Below, piece after piece: positions 1-11,800 of a stretch of DNA of 64,000 nt. The stretch comes from Salibacter halophilus. Lineage in GTDB: Bacteria; Bacteroidota; Bacteroidia; Flavobacteriales_G; Salibacteraceae. The DNA is taken from the NCBI RefSeq assembly GCF_008806325.1, contig NZ_WACR01000001.1:1-64000 (forward strand). The letters run 5' to 3'. Both the position numbers and the translations under genes were made by a program. Numbering within the stretch: position 1 is the stretch's first letter; every line of letters starts with the position of its first letter. A model generated the notes under the pieces. The model had not been told where the DNA came from. It saw only the letters and a program-made list of their open reading frames with translations, and did no database searches.

Positions 1-1398
1 TAAGTAGTAGTTGTTCACAAGGCTGATTGTCCACCGTTTTTGGTTGCTGTCGTTTATTCTCAGCTTTTTCCTGATTTCTCGATTGGTAAAGGTTTTCTTG
101 TTTTCTACTTCCAAGTAGGATTTGATCTGTTCTAAGTAGTTTCTGCAAGCTCCGTTGAGTTCATCGGATTTGCGGAGCAGGATTTCTTTTAATAGCTGGT
201 TGGTGGCTTCTACATCTTCTAAAGTGGTTTCGATATAGATTTCGCCTGTTTCTTCATCTGCTTTTTGTTCTCGCTGGTGTTGGTGGTAAAAGGTGACGGC
301 TTCGATAAATTGCAAATAGTGGTTGTTGGTTCTCCTGGGCTTAAAGACTTCTTTGGGGATTTGCAGCAGTTCAGCGAACGGGTTTACTACTTTGATCGGT
401 TCAAGTAATCGCTGTGCATTTTGGAGGAGTTTTGCGGCTGCTCTTTCTGCTTCGGTGTTTACTTTTCCTGCACTTAGTTTTCGCTGGTAGTCCATGATCC
501 GGCTGTCCTGTTCTTCGCTTTCATCCAAGTAAATGAGGAAGGATCTGTTGGCATTGTCTTCGTAGATCTGTTCTTTGGTGGTGCAACCGCTCACACTTAC
601 CGGACCTTCTACTATGAGGTGCAGGGTTTTGGTTTCTCCTTTGGTGTTCTTGTGGGCTACTGTCTTGCTGATTCGTTTTTTGGATTGTAATTCTCTGAGT
701 GGATAAAGCACATTTTCTGCTCCGTCTAAGTCTTCGATTAAGATCAGTTTGTTTTTCAGTTCTCTTTGGCCGAAGTAGTAAAAAGCGTTTTCTGATAATG
801 TGGTTATTTCAATGCGATCTTCTACGGGCATCAGTTCCCCAACTCTTTCCTGCAGGTGGGTTTTTCCGGTTCCTGAACTTCCAAGGCTGACTATGTGCAA
901 GGGTTGTTCTCGTTTCCTGCTGGTGAAGATCAGGAACATGATCAGGCGGTTTATTTCTTCTCCCACTACTCCGCTTTGCCCGATCAGTTCGTTGGTTCTT
1001 TCAAGTAGGTTTTCAGATTTCAGGAGAGTTTCGGCTTCCTTGCGTTCATCATTGCTCAGTTTGGGCGGCTCGTAGGGTTTGGGTTCGTTCTCCTTGATTT
1101 GCTTCATCCGGTATTCTTCCAACTGGCCGGTGAGCTCGGCCATGCTCGCAGCAAGTACACTGGTTCCGATCTCTAACTTTTCTGCGGCTCTCCTGATTAG
1201 CTTCTCGGTCTGGTTGTCGTTGTACAGGTCTAAGTTGTGCCGCACGGGTGGAACGCTGCTTTCTTTGAGTTCGATTTTCAAAGTGCTGCGCATCCTGTCC
1301 AAGCCTTCGAGTTTGATTCCGCCAAGCACGGTGAGTTTGAGTAGATCGTTTTGGTAGATTAAGCTTTCCGGGTTTGTAGTGTTGAACTTTTTTGCCAT
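1..1398 (-). CDS. P-loop ATPase of a putative mobile element (3' end outside window)
   Basis: An open frame begins at the ATG at 1398 and runs without a stop to the window edge, giving 466 residues of a longer protein. Residues 173-180 (GSSGTGKT) are a Walker A motif and residues 217-226 (KLILIEDLDG) a Walker B-like motif, so it should bind and hydrolyse ATP. The N-terminal part (LGGIKLEGLDRMR, about residues 25-37) resembles, from memory, proteins linked to CHC2/Toprim primases on Bacteroidota mobile elements; that is recall, not a search. It is transcribed divergently from an XRE repressor, the usual layout of an element control region. The start is supported by a promoter at 1432-1462. Substrate and exact role are unknown. 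An ORF at 1049-1486 on the same strand is a frame shadow of this gene. Confidence 0.75.
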   Translation of the reverse strand, partial: MAKKFNTTNPESLIYQNDLLKLTVLGGIKLEGLDRMRSTLKIELKESSVPPVRHNLDLYNDNQTEKLIRRAAEKLEIGTSVLAASMAELTGQLEEYRMKQIKENEPKPYEPPKLSNDERKEAETLLKSENLLERTNELIGQSGVVGEEINRLIMFLIFTSRKREQPLHIVSLGSSGTGKTHLQERVGELMPVEDRIEITTLSENAFYYFGQRELKNKLILIEDLDGAENVLYPLRELQSKKRISKTVAHKNTKGETKTLHLIVEGPVSVSGCTTKEQIYEDNANRSFLIYLDESEEQDSRIMDYQRKLSAGKVNTEAERAAAKLLQNAQRLLEPIKVVNPFAELLQIPKEVFKPRRTNNHYLQFIEAVTFYHQHQREQKADEETGEIYIETTLEDVEATNQLLKEILLRKSDELNGACRNYLEQIKSYLEVENKKTFTNREIRKKLRINDSNQKRWTISLVNNYYL

Positions 1399-1431
1399 AG
1401 CTACAACTTTTTGTTGAGATTATTTCCACAG

Positions 1432-1462
1432 CAAAAGTAAAGATTGGTTTATTATTTCTCAA
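1432..1462 (-). promoter_or_regulatory. Promoter of the mobile-element ATPase gene
   Basis: On the minus strand the sequence reads TTG (1462-1460), 20 bases, then TACTTTTG (1439-1432). This matches the Bacteroidota consensus TTG, 19-20 bases, TAnnTTTG. Transcription would start near 1425, about 27 bases before the ATG at 1398. Confidence 0.7.
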
Positions 1463-1489
1463 CTGTATTTTCTCTTTTCTTTCCACTTA

Positions 1490-1520
1490 TTGCTAAAAAT
1501 TGAGTATATCTCTACCTTTG
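1490..1520 (+). promoter_or_regulatory. Promoter of the XRE regulator, probably leaderless
   Basis: TTG at 1490-1492, 20 bases, then TACCTTTG at 1513-1520. The -7 element ends only four bases before the ATG at 1525, so transcription should start at or next to the start codon. The 28 bases between this promoter and the divergent ATPase promoter (1463-1489) are where a repressor could control both; I see no clear palindrome there. Confidence 0.7.
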
Positions 1521-1524
1521 TAGC

Positions 1525-1887
1525 ATGTCCATTGGTGAGAACATTAAAGAGATTCGCGAGAAGAAAGGCCTGCTCCAAAAGGAGCTTGCGGCCGAACTCG
1601 GTTTGGATAAGTCGTCTTATTCTAAACTGGAGAAGGGTTTGAGAGAAGTAAAGGTTTCAGAGCTGCAGAAGCTTTCTAAGCGCTTTGATATGACCATTGA
1701 TCAGATCGTCAACTATGAGGGCGACATCCCTTCTGAGGTGTCTTTAGAAGATAAATCTGCGGCCGAACAAAACAGGCTCTTCAACGAGCTGGACGAGGAC
1801 GACAGACAAACGGTCCTGAAGATCGTGGATAAAATGCTCACCACTAAAAAGTTCAATCAGTTCTTTCAGGAGAATATTGCGAAGTAA
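1525..1887 (+). CDS. XRE-family HTH repressor
   Basis: A 120-residue protein whose first 65 residues are a Cro/C1-type helix-turn-helix: MSIGENIKEIREKKGLLQKE, then a recognition-helix segment LGLDKSSYSKLEKG. The C-terminal half (NRLFNELDEDDRQTVLKIVD) is a short alpha-helical tail found on many XRE proteins and probably mediates dimerisation. It is divergent from the P-loop ATPase gene, so the natural inference is that it represses that gene and itself, as in phage and mobile-element control regions. The -7 promoter element lies four bases before the ATG, suggesting a leaderless mRNA. The following hydrolase gene starts six bases after its stop and may be co-transcribed. Confidence 0.85.
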   Translation: MSIGENIKEIREKKGLLQKELAAELGLDKSSYSKLEKGLREVKVSELQKLSKRFDMTIDQIVNYEGDIPSEVSLEDKSAAEQNRLFNELDEDDRQTVLKIVDKMLTTKKFNQFFQENIAK

Positions 1888-1893
1888 GTCACT

Positions 1894-2547
1894 ATGAAAT
1901 GCTATTGCATCAGTGGTTTAGGCGCAGACAAAAGAGCTTTTCAAAATATAGAGTTCGGTTTCGAACTAATTCATGTGGACTGGATAGAGCCTAAAGTAAA
2001 AGAGAGCTTAAGCAGCTACTCCCAAAGGCTATCCACCCAAATTGATAATTCAGAACCATTTGTTTTATTGGGTTTATCTTTTGGGGGCTTGATCGCATGT
2101 GAGCTTTCAAGATTATTAGCTCCTGAGCAAACGATTTTAATTTCCTCGCTTACCAATAAAACAGACTTACATCCTTTTATTCAATTGATTTCCAAAACTC
2201 ATTTACACCGACTTATCCCATTTTCAAGATTGAAGCCTCCCATGTCATTAACGTACTGGCTATTTGGCATTAATACTTCCGCTAATAAAAAGCTTCTGAA
2301 GTCTATCATTTCCGATACTAATCCCAAGCTTTTAAAATGGTCAATTGATAAAATTTTGAGTACTGACCTGGTTGTAAAACCTTCTAATTTACTCAGGATT
2401 CACGGAACCAATGACAGATTAATTCCTGCTAAAAAAGCTTCAAACGTTCACTGGATAGAAAAAGGTGGTCACTTTATGGTTCTTCAACAAGCAACACAGA
2501 TCAATAAGGTGCTTTCCTTTTACGCATTAAAAAAGCCCAAACTGTAA
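1894..2547 (+). CDS. Alpha/beta-hydrolase fold protein
   Basis: A 217-residue protein with the nucleophile elbow GLSFGG at about residues 59-64 and a late histidine in EKGGHFMV, giving a plausible Ser-His pair; an Asp in HGTNDRLIP may complete the triad. There is no signal peptide, so it is probably cytoplasmic. Length fits small esterase/lipase-like hydrolases. The substrate cannot be read from the sequence. It starts six bases after the XRE gene and could be cargo of the same element or simply a neighbour. It converges on the RHS operon, and a shared hairpin at 2529-2560 separates them. Confidence 0.75.
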   Translation: MKCYCISGLGADKRAFQNIEFGFELIHVDWIEPKVKESLSSYSQRLSTQIDNSEPFVLLGLSFGGLIACELSRLLAPEQTILISSLTNKTDLHPFIQLISKTHLHRLIPFSRLKPPMSLTYWLFGINTSANKKLLKSIISDTNPKLLKWSIDKILSTDLVVKPSNLLRIHGTNDRLIPAKKASNVHWIEKGGHFMVLQQATQINKVLSFYALKKPKL

Positions 2548-2560
2548 AGCCTGAGCTTTT
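2529..2560. terminator. Bidirectional terminator between hydrolase and RHS operon
   Basis: A 10-pair stem (2533-2542 with 2549-2558, three G-T pairs) is flanked by A-rich sequence on the left, which is a T-run for the minus strand, and by a short T-run on the right. It overlaps the last codons of the plus-strand hydrolase and lies just past the end of the minus-strand RHS operon. Confidence 0.6.
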
Positions 2561-2578
2561 CTTACCATATTCTCGAAG

Positions 2579-2863
2579 TCAACTTATTTCTGTCATGTAT
2601 TTAAACAACAGATAAATTTCAAAACCAAGGATCAACAAACTAATACTAGTAATAGCTAGATTTCTACTATAGCGTTTACCATTTTTCCAAACAAAGAATG
2701 CAATTATACCTTGAACCAAAATCAAAGGAATACACATAAATATGCTAACTGGACCTGCAAGAAAATTCCCCTTGCTTAAGGTACTTAAGAAGTATACTGG
2801 TACTCCACTTAGTAGAAGGAAGACAACAGAGAGCCATTTATATGGGATTTTTTCTAGTGTCAT
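2579..2863 (-). CDS. Small membrane protein, candidate immunity protein to the RHS lipase-like tail
   Basis: A 94-residue protein with three hydrophobic segments (about residues 11-26, 36-58 and 70-88) and little soluble sequence, so an inner membrane protein. Its ATG overlaps the stop of the 3118-residue RHS gene in an ATGA arrangement, which usually means translational coupling. A small gene fixed directly behind the variable C-terminal tail of an RHS protein is the classic position of an immunity gene. I recognise no family. The immunity role is inferred from position only; it could also be a membrane anchor or an unrelated gene. It is the last gene of the operon, with a terminator following. 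Confidence 0.65.
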   Translation of the reverse strand: MTLEKIPYKWLSVVFLLLSGVPVYFLSTLSKGNFLAGPVSIFMCIPLILVQGIIAFFVWKNGKRYSRNLAITSISLLILGFEIYLLFKYMTEIS

Positions 2864-5800
2864 TTTACACCTTCTGATTTTAGCTTATCTGCAGCTTCGC
2901 CTATCTTCTTATCTGCTTCTTTACCTGGACGAGCTAGGTCAAAATGTGGGGCATCATCTCCTTCACCTATCGGGGAAGAATCATAAGCACCCTCATAATA
3001 TTCAAATTCATTAGAAGGGTTACTCAATTTATCCCCTTCAATATCTATCCTCTGTATTCCCCCGATTTTTCCATCAGCCTGATATTCCTTCAATGTTTCC
3101 ATTAAACTTGACTCATCTGATATAGGACTACCAACAAGAGAGAGGTTATCTACTTGTACTCCTCGATCTGCTAACTCTATAGCTACATGAGCCTGAAGAA
3201 CGCTTCCGTAACTGTATCCTGCTAAATTTAATTGTTCACCTTCTCCGAGTGGATTAGCTGCTAAATCTTCTACTATCGCATTGGCAGTGGCTTGAATCAT
3301 GTCAGAGGTGACTTTATCGAACATGCCCTTACTGAAGTTCTTAAATTCATGCGTGAACAAGATATCCCCCATTTTGCCATGAGTAGCACTCATGGTTCTC
3401 ACATCCTGTATTCCTTTGCTTTCCCATATATCATTAAACCGCTGCTTATAATTCCATCCATCTTGATCATTTCCTGCACCACCAACAAAATAGACTCTTT
3501 TCCCATCGGGATCAATCGCCTGAATTGGAGTATTTAAAACAAAATTATAAGGACTAGCAAAAGGATAATCTTGCTGTGCAGGGTCTGTACTCAACCATCT
3601 TCCAATACGAGGATCATATATTCTAGCCCCGAAGTCTAAAGAGTTTCCCGATCCTTTTATCTCATCATCCCTTTCCATCCCGTTAAAGCCATAACGATAT
3701 TCAGGAGAGTTGTAAACACGCCCGGGTTGCATCATACCAAAGGGATAGTAATCCTGCCATGAAACCACTTCTGCTTTTAGTTTGTCACTGCCAACTTTAA
3801 CTATTTGTATATCATCAACATATGCAGGAGTAGATCCAACATTCTCAAAAGTAATACTCCAGTTTTGAGGGCCCATAAAGCCATCGGATGTTAAATAACT
3901 ACCACTCGAAGTAGTTTGAGAAATGAGTAGATTTGTTGATATTTTAACTTGTCCGGATACAACACGATACGCTACTGCATAATTTCCAGTGGATAATGAA
4001 CTAAATGCTTTTGTAGATAAGTCTCCTCCATTAAGTAATTCCATTCGTCCATTTTGGAATACAGCTCCGTTGTTTGAAGACCATCCATGAGACTGGTTAT
4101 GATCAAAGTGGTGATTCTTGTACCAACGGCCCGCGGCTTGTTGTTTACGATCAGTGACTACGGTTCTTACGTTACCCAAATGATCGCTGATTTCGTATTG
4201 TTTTCTACCATAAGTGTTGCTGTAAACTGAAGGTGTATTTTTAGATACTGGATCCGGTAGTGCACAGTTTATACACGTTTCTTCATCGGCCAGGTAGTTC
4301 CCTTCCCGCGATGAGCCGTAGATATTCACTTCATTCAAGCTTATATTGTGAATTCCTTTCCTTATATCTTCTTCGTATTTGTAAACCATCAGTACATTAC
4401 CCTGAGCATCTCTCAAATATATGGTTTTTATAATTCTTCCTGCATCTGAAACTATTTTCATTATACGATTTCCCGAGGCATCATATCTAAACTCGAGTGT
4501 AATGCCTCTATTATTAAGGATCACGCGTTTGATCTTGCCGTTTGGATTCCACTCAATATCGAGGTTCTCTCCACTATCATGTATCAGGTTGCCAATTGCG
4601 TCATAATCATAATTTGCTGTTGTGGAGGAAGGAAAGTCATCTCCTGCTGATGCGGTAGCATTGTCTTCTACGCTGGTGAGTTTGTTGAGGCTGGCCGGAT
4701 CTGAATAGTTGTATTCTAATTCATCAAAGGTGTTTCCCTGGCCATCGCTCCTGCTCAACTCCTGAAGGTTGCCGTTCAGGTCGTATCCATAATCTGAATC
4801 AAATACGCCTGTGTTTGAATAATGTGAGGTGGCCTGTAAATCCAGCTCTTGTAAGGTATTACTGCGAATTCTGTTCCAGTAATCGTAGCTGTACATATTG
4901 AGTTTAGCGCCTATGGCGTAGTTACTTCCTCCTGTGTTTTGACCGGCTCTTGTGTTGGATACCCAGTAGCGAATATTCCCGTTATAGAGATTATCGAATT
5001 TATCTTCCCATGGAGATCCGGACTGATTGAATACAGGCATTTGATCTGAAGCGTTTACAGGGCTACCTCCCGAGGTGTAATAACCACCTATATTTGAGCC
5101 TTCACGTTGGTAGTCTCCGTTGTAATAGCCTAATTCCATAGCGTACTCATCCGGTGCTGCTGAGTGGTTTTTCTCGAACAAACTGAGTGGGGTTATATTG
5201 AAATTTGAATAAGTACCACCATCATAAACGGCCATCGTTTTAGTGTATACTGTAATAATATTTGAAGTTCCTCCATTATTACTCGCCCAAAGGCCATCAC
5301 CTGCATTGCCGATACTGTTGATCTGCTCCACAATTTCAGTAGCGATATCTACTGAATCTAGCTCATCGAGGTATAATGTAGAACTTATGGCATCAACATT
5401 ACCTATCCCATAAACTTTAAAATTCATAGAAGATATAGAAGGACCAGGCTGTGTAATTTCATCTACTTTGAACTTAGCTGCATAGAAACCATCTCTACCG
5501 GGATCATTTTGGAAAAGTGAATGGTTCATGCTCTTGAGCCAGCCGTGAACCGTGTATGCATTATCATTTCCCTGTACTGAATACTCACCCAGCTGTTTCC
5601 TAAATAAGGGGCCGTGTTTATAGTACTCATAAGAAGCGTCTTCATCCCAAACTTCCCCGTTGAGTGAAGTTTGCACATTCGTTATACGGTTATCAGCATC
5701 GTATTCGTATTTATAGAAAAAAGATTCATCTCCAATATTTCCACCGTAATTATTGACTTTTACCATGTTTACATTTCCACTTATTTGATCATATTCATAC

Positions 5801-8800
5801 TCAATAGTTCTAAAGCCAAGTGGGTAAATATCTTTTATTAGCAATTTTACATTGCCTTGAATATCATAACTATAATATGTTTTTACAGGATGATTAGGAT
5901 CTATTTGATCAATAGATTCTGTTTTCCAAATCCTGTTTCTTACGTTTTCAAGAGTTATAGTACCTAAACCACTAGATGCAGGGTCAGTTACCTGTACAGT
6001 GTTATCTGTCCCGTAGAATGTTTTTGTTACATTATTGACACTTGCAACTCCATTTGCTAAGCTATTAAGACTAGACCCTGTATAGGGATAATAAGAATCA
6101 TTTTCCACTAATGGTTTGTAGTAGGTCCTGAAATTATTTACTGAGCTAAACTCTACCTCACCGGAAGCTATCACCCGATCTAAATAATCATAAATGGTAA
6201 AAGAGGCTTTGTTATCGATTTTTTGTTGTGCGTTCTGGCTCATTCTCAACTTTTTCTTGTAGTTGTAGATAAACTCTGTCACGCCTCCATCAGGTGTCTT
6301 TTGCCAAACAACCTGTTTCAAAGAATTGTAGCGGTATTCCGTTACATTGTCATGCTGGGGGAAAACCGGATTTAACCCATTTTGCCTGTAATCCTGGGCC
6401 TGATTAATCTGTGATTGATTCAACGTATTCACTCCTTCAGGCGGTACAGTAGAAATAAGGTTACCGGCCCTGTCATAATAATAGAGTGTATAGCCATCGT
6501 AGTTAACCTGATACGTATAAGACAGGTTATCATCCATATTGGCAATACAATCATTATTATAACTTGCAATAAGAGCTTGTTTTTTCGTTTCTAAACATGA
6601 TGAGAGATAATCAAAAGTTTGATTGGCCACATAATTCGCAAGATCATCCTCACAGGTAATCGGCTCTACCTCAGGTAACGGCTCTTTTTCATCGGGATCT
6701 TTGAACTCCCAACGGAGGCAGATTTCGCAGGCATTTACAGAGTTACACGGGCTATCTCCATCCACAAAGTCAGATAAATCATCACCCCAACCATAATGTT
6801 CTTCATCAACTATAGTATACCATCCTAATCCATTTGGATTAGATCCTTGTGATTGATTATAGAAAAAAGACGAAGGACTATTTAACTGATTAATGTTACT
6901 TTGATTAACCTCAAACACTACATGAAAATCATTGACAGGATCAAGCCTTATATCATCAAAGAAATATTCCCAACCATTAAACTGCATAGGAAAAGGAGAA
7001 CCTGAAGAGTTTCCGGAAATTGTTAAAGGTCCGCTTGAATAAGGAAAACTCGAGTACTGTGTACAGGCTGAGTCTCCTAAAAAATAATCAACAATTGGCT
7101 CTCTCTCTTCTTTACACTCTAACCTGAACCTGATTCCTTCAATTGTTTTAGAAATAAAACCTACTGGAGATATAGAATTTCCTGTAGAAACGTCAATTTG
7201 ATCATGAGTCATTCCATAAACTTCTACAATAGCTCTGTAATATGCTCCATTTATTAAAAAGTTTTGATCTTTTCTGAATAGGTCAACTTCTCTAACCGTT
7301 TCATAACCTCTCTCAGTTGTGGATGTGGAACACACATTTCGATGAAACGGTCTATTGATAACTAGATCCTCTAATGCATCTTTCCAAAAGTCAGATACTT
7401 TATCATTAAATTCTGATAAATTCGAGGGTGTCAATTCACTTCCATGGTAATCCCCTTCAACCAAATCGTACCCGTAAGGACAATCTCCCAGTGGTATATC
7501 ATCAATGTATGTTAAATCACATACAGGTGCAAGATCACCTAATAAATATGGAAGGTTATAATAATAATTGACCACTTCAAATTCACCGTTATTCCCAATT
7601 GTAGCAGGTACATTACCACTCTTTAATAACTTCCAGGTAGTTCCACTAAAATCATCTGATGATCTTGCCTTTACAACAATATCAACAGAACTTCCACCTG
7701 CATGTTCTGCAAATACATTAGGTGTGCTCCATGTTTGATTGATTTCATCTACAATATCCTGTTCAAAACCAGAAGTTTGCCATGAAACAGCATTATCAGT
7801 GATATAATTGAGGTTTGTCAATACGGTATTGCTATTAACCTGGGTTTCCTGACCCATTTCAAGCTGAAGGCTCTGACCTGTAGATCCGCTCCCTACGTTT
7901 ACCGTAGCCTTTAACATGTTATCATTATCTGAAAGATTCTGATAATAGTACCATGAAGGATGATCTTTACAAAAACCATTAACTTTAGGGACAGCATGCA
8001 TGATTTGGTAATCATCAAAGTAGAGATCGACCAAAGCAGTTTGCGTTACGTTTTCTGTGAGGCTACCATTACTAAAAATAGGGCAGGTCACATTAGGATC
8101 TGGTAAGAATGACCAGGAAACTTTATGATCTGAATTCCAGTTTGTACTGGCATTGTCGCAATGGAAAGCAAAATTAATTTCAGTGATTTGATCATCAGAA
8201 AAATCATTTGGATCAGATCCGGGGTCATAAATAACTGAAGTTACAACAGTTAAATTAGCATAATAACCAGAATTCACTCCCTCAAGATCGTAGAAATAAT
8301 CATCTGTTTGTTGGACAAATCTTAAGTTTGATCCATAGGATGCATTTGGATGAATTCGAGGATCAAAAGGGTTTCCACCTCCTCCCGGATAATTTGCCAG
8401 TAACATAGAGTTTGCCTGGCGATAACTTCCTTTGAGTTCTTCATTCCATGATGAATGAATAAAATTAATAATATCGTCTTGTACAACATCAACTTCACCT
8501 GCTTGAGAGTATTCAGGTACACTTGGTGGATTAGCTACCCTCTTTATTTTAGGAGTATATAGTAGAGAACGCTTATATGCCTCCTGTTCATTGATCACTT
8601 CATCAGTAATACAACTATTACTGGCTGCATCACTAACGCAATCCACAGTAAGTCCGCCCGGGCAATTGGGACAGTTATCCACTAAATCACAAAAATCGGT
8701 AGTACAATTAGATCCACCACTACCACAATTGGTACAGTTCTTTTCTTCGAGCTCAGCTACTTTCTTAATAACCTCCATTTGACACCCTTCGAGACAAGTC

Positions 8801-11800
8801 AGAGCTAAGTTATTTTCAATACACTCTCTTTCTTCAGGAGAGAATATATCATTCCAGCCATTTGCTTCAGGCCCATATAAATTAGGATTAGTTTCCAAAT
8901 TAACAGCCTGCTCTTCATTGTTAATGGCCATTTCGTAAGATAGCCTTTTAGCCTCGCAAGCCTCTTCACACTTCTCGATCATTTCATCAATAGCCGAAGT
9001 GGTGCTCTGACTACCATCTATAGTTGGTACGCTTGGAGGATCATTTAACCCTTTGAGACAATCACAGGCATTTTTTGCTAACTCTTTCCTTATTTCTGCT
9101 TCAGTCCCGCTTGTTTGAACTGCAGAGGGATAGAGGTTCGTGTTGATACATTGCCAGTTTTTAATTTCTGATTGATCAGTAGTGCTGGTCGAATTTACAG
9201 AAACCGACACTTGATTTATCTGGCTTGAGTATGGCGTTAAAGGAGCAGGTAAAGAATATGATGTAATTGCTCCGTCATGATAGTAGATAATTTTTGCAAA
9301 GGGGTCATTCTGCATAACTGCAATAGCGTTCTGCTCTTCTGGACTGTTCCCTCCAGGTGTATATTGCACGATATCAAAATAATTTCCACAAACTTTACCA
9401 TAAGGGTCAGATCCTATACAGTCGAAAAAGTTTTTCATAACGTCCAGGTGTTGATTTGGTGATGGAGCCGGTGTAGATGGTCCGGTTGCACTCCCTCCTG
9501 TTCCCTGACTCAACATTTCCACTTTTTGGATATTCCCATTGAGCATTTCTTCATAAGCCAGTATACACGACATGATTTCACTGGGTGTCATTCCTTTATC
9601 ACAAATCAAGAAATCCAACCAATCATTAACATCATTAAAACCTCCACTTTGCAACAAATTGTAACTCGTCAGGTCTCCGGGAGCAATTTCAAGGTAATCG
9701 GTATAGTCGTTACCATTATCTAAAAGATAATTCTGTTCTTTATCTGCAATATCGATCACCATTTGTGTTAAATCATCGAGTTGCTGAGCGTAATTATCAC
9801 CATCACAAGTAAATGAACCTTCGTCTGGACAAGAAAATTCATCTGGAGTAAAAGGGCCGCAGCAGTTATCATCAGGCGTCATCTCCTCAAATGATGTAGT
9901 TAAATCTTGTATTGCATCTTCAAGTACTCCATCCCCGTTAAAAACTTTAACCTTCCGCTCAATAACATAAGATCCCATTGGAAGGTAAACTTTGGGAGAT
10001 GGTGCTATACCTGATAACTGAGATAATTCTGAAAAGTGTATTGAGTTATTAACTGATCCATCAGGATTGAACAGCCAATTTGCTCCATCAACAGAAGTAA
10101 CAACGCTGTTATTTAGTGCTGCTAAATTTCCTATAGCTCCAAAACTATTCAGCTGGGTAATATCACCGCAGTTATCAAATGGCCCTACAACAAAAGAAAG
10201 CGTAGCATTTCGATCTGGATCATCGGGGAACTCAACTGATCGAACGCTTATATCAACTTTATAGCTGCAAGAATAACAGTATCCGCAATCGCTACAACCA
10301 TTACATTCAACTCCAAATGAAGCCGGTGTAAATGAATAATTGAGAGTAACCGGAGTTACTTTATCAACATTGTTTCCGTTTATTTCTGCACTTTGTCCGC
10401 CAGAAACAACAATATTGGTTGAGCTAAAATTCTCTTGACCTGAGTTAGCTGATTCAGGTAAACTACCATAAATATCCAAAAAATTATTACCTCCAACTCC
10501 CAATAAATTATCCAGAACTACATCATTGTCAAGAAAACTGGCAAGCATTTTCCCGCTCTTCGAGTAATATTTCATTGTTCTAACCCCGTTTGGATCAATC
10601 GAAAGAACCTTGTAAGTGTTTTTAGCAAGTGGAGCTTCACTACCAAATAAGCGATCTAGTTCAGATTGGGCCGGAGTTCCGTAAATGTTGGTTGTATTAT
10701 GATTATCAAGTGGATCAAGAGAATTATTTATTTCGAGGTTTTTTCCCGGAGTTGATTTCTTGTAAACTCGTCCTGAAGGATCGTTTTTATACACCGTTCT
10801 CGAAACCACATTTTCAGCTTCAGGAATTACTTCTGAAGAAAGCTGGTCTACGTTATTATCACTGTAATACTCCCTTGCAGCCGATGTATTATCAATAGTT
10901 AAAGGATTAAAAGTGTTGGCATCGGTATCAAAATCCTGAGCCGTAAGAGGGTTTCCGTTCTTTGTTGCTACTGATCCGTCATATCCCAAATAATGCTGTT
11001 CCACAGGACTAGGTAATACAGATAGTGACGGTCTTCCCATATGATCATAAGCAGACTCCTGTTTCATTACATAATTACCAGAAGATATCCTGCTCTGTTT
11101 CTGAATAGGTTGATTTAGACCATTTGCATAGGTAATTGACTCACTTGATTTACCGTGCTCGACATTGACCTTTTTATATTTCCAGTTGACATCATCATCA
11201 AAGGCTGCATCAATAAAAAAGTAACCTGAACTCTGCGAACCTGAGCCTAATGAGTAACTCGATAATGATGAATTATAAGTTAACGTCAATGAAGGAGAGC
11301 CTGAAGTATTTAAAGTGAAGTGAGTACTAGCCCCCTGTACATCGTTAGCTATATCTCCTCCCCCTGTCCAATCAGAATAATTGTTAATTCTCTCTTCTTC
11401 GTCAAACTTGTTACCAATCCCTCTAACTCTCCATGCATAAAGCCCCCTGCCATCAATAGGAGTAAAAGAGTATTGATTGTCGTCTAAAATTACTCGGGTA
11501 GCGTTTTTCCAATTGTAATCCCATATTATGTTATAACCTCCATTTCCATCACTTTCTATACCTGGTTCTGCTTTGATTATCTCAACCTCGTATTTTTCAA
11601 AATGATATTTAGTGTTTAACCCTACACTTGGATCAGAATAATTAAAGTCATCCCATTTCAAATTAATCCTGTTACAAGCACCATTATGGTTATTTACACA
11701 ACTGGCATTAAGACCGACAAGCTCTATTTTTGAATTTGTGAATGAATCCTTTCCGGATATTTCAAAGTTGTCTTCTTTGAAAACCTTTACAATCGCTTTT

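Noticed and set aside
1049-1486. A 145-residue minus-strand frame rich in Arg and Gln
   Set aside because: It lies in another frame of the P-loop ATPase gene, which has a full coding pattern and promoter. The translated sequence has no domain and a shadow-like composition.
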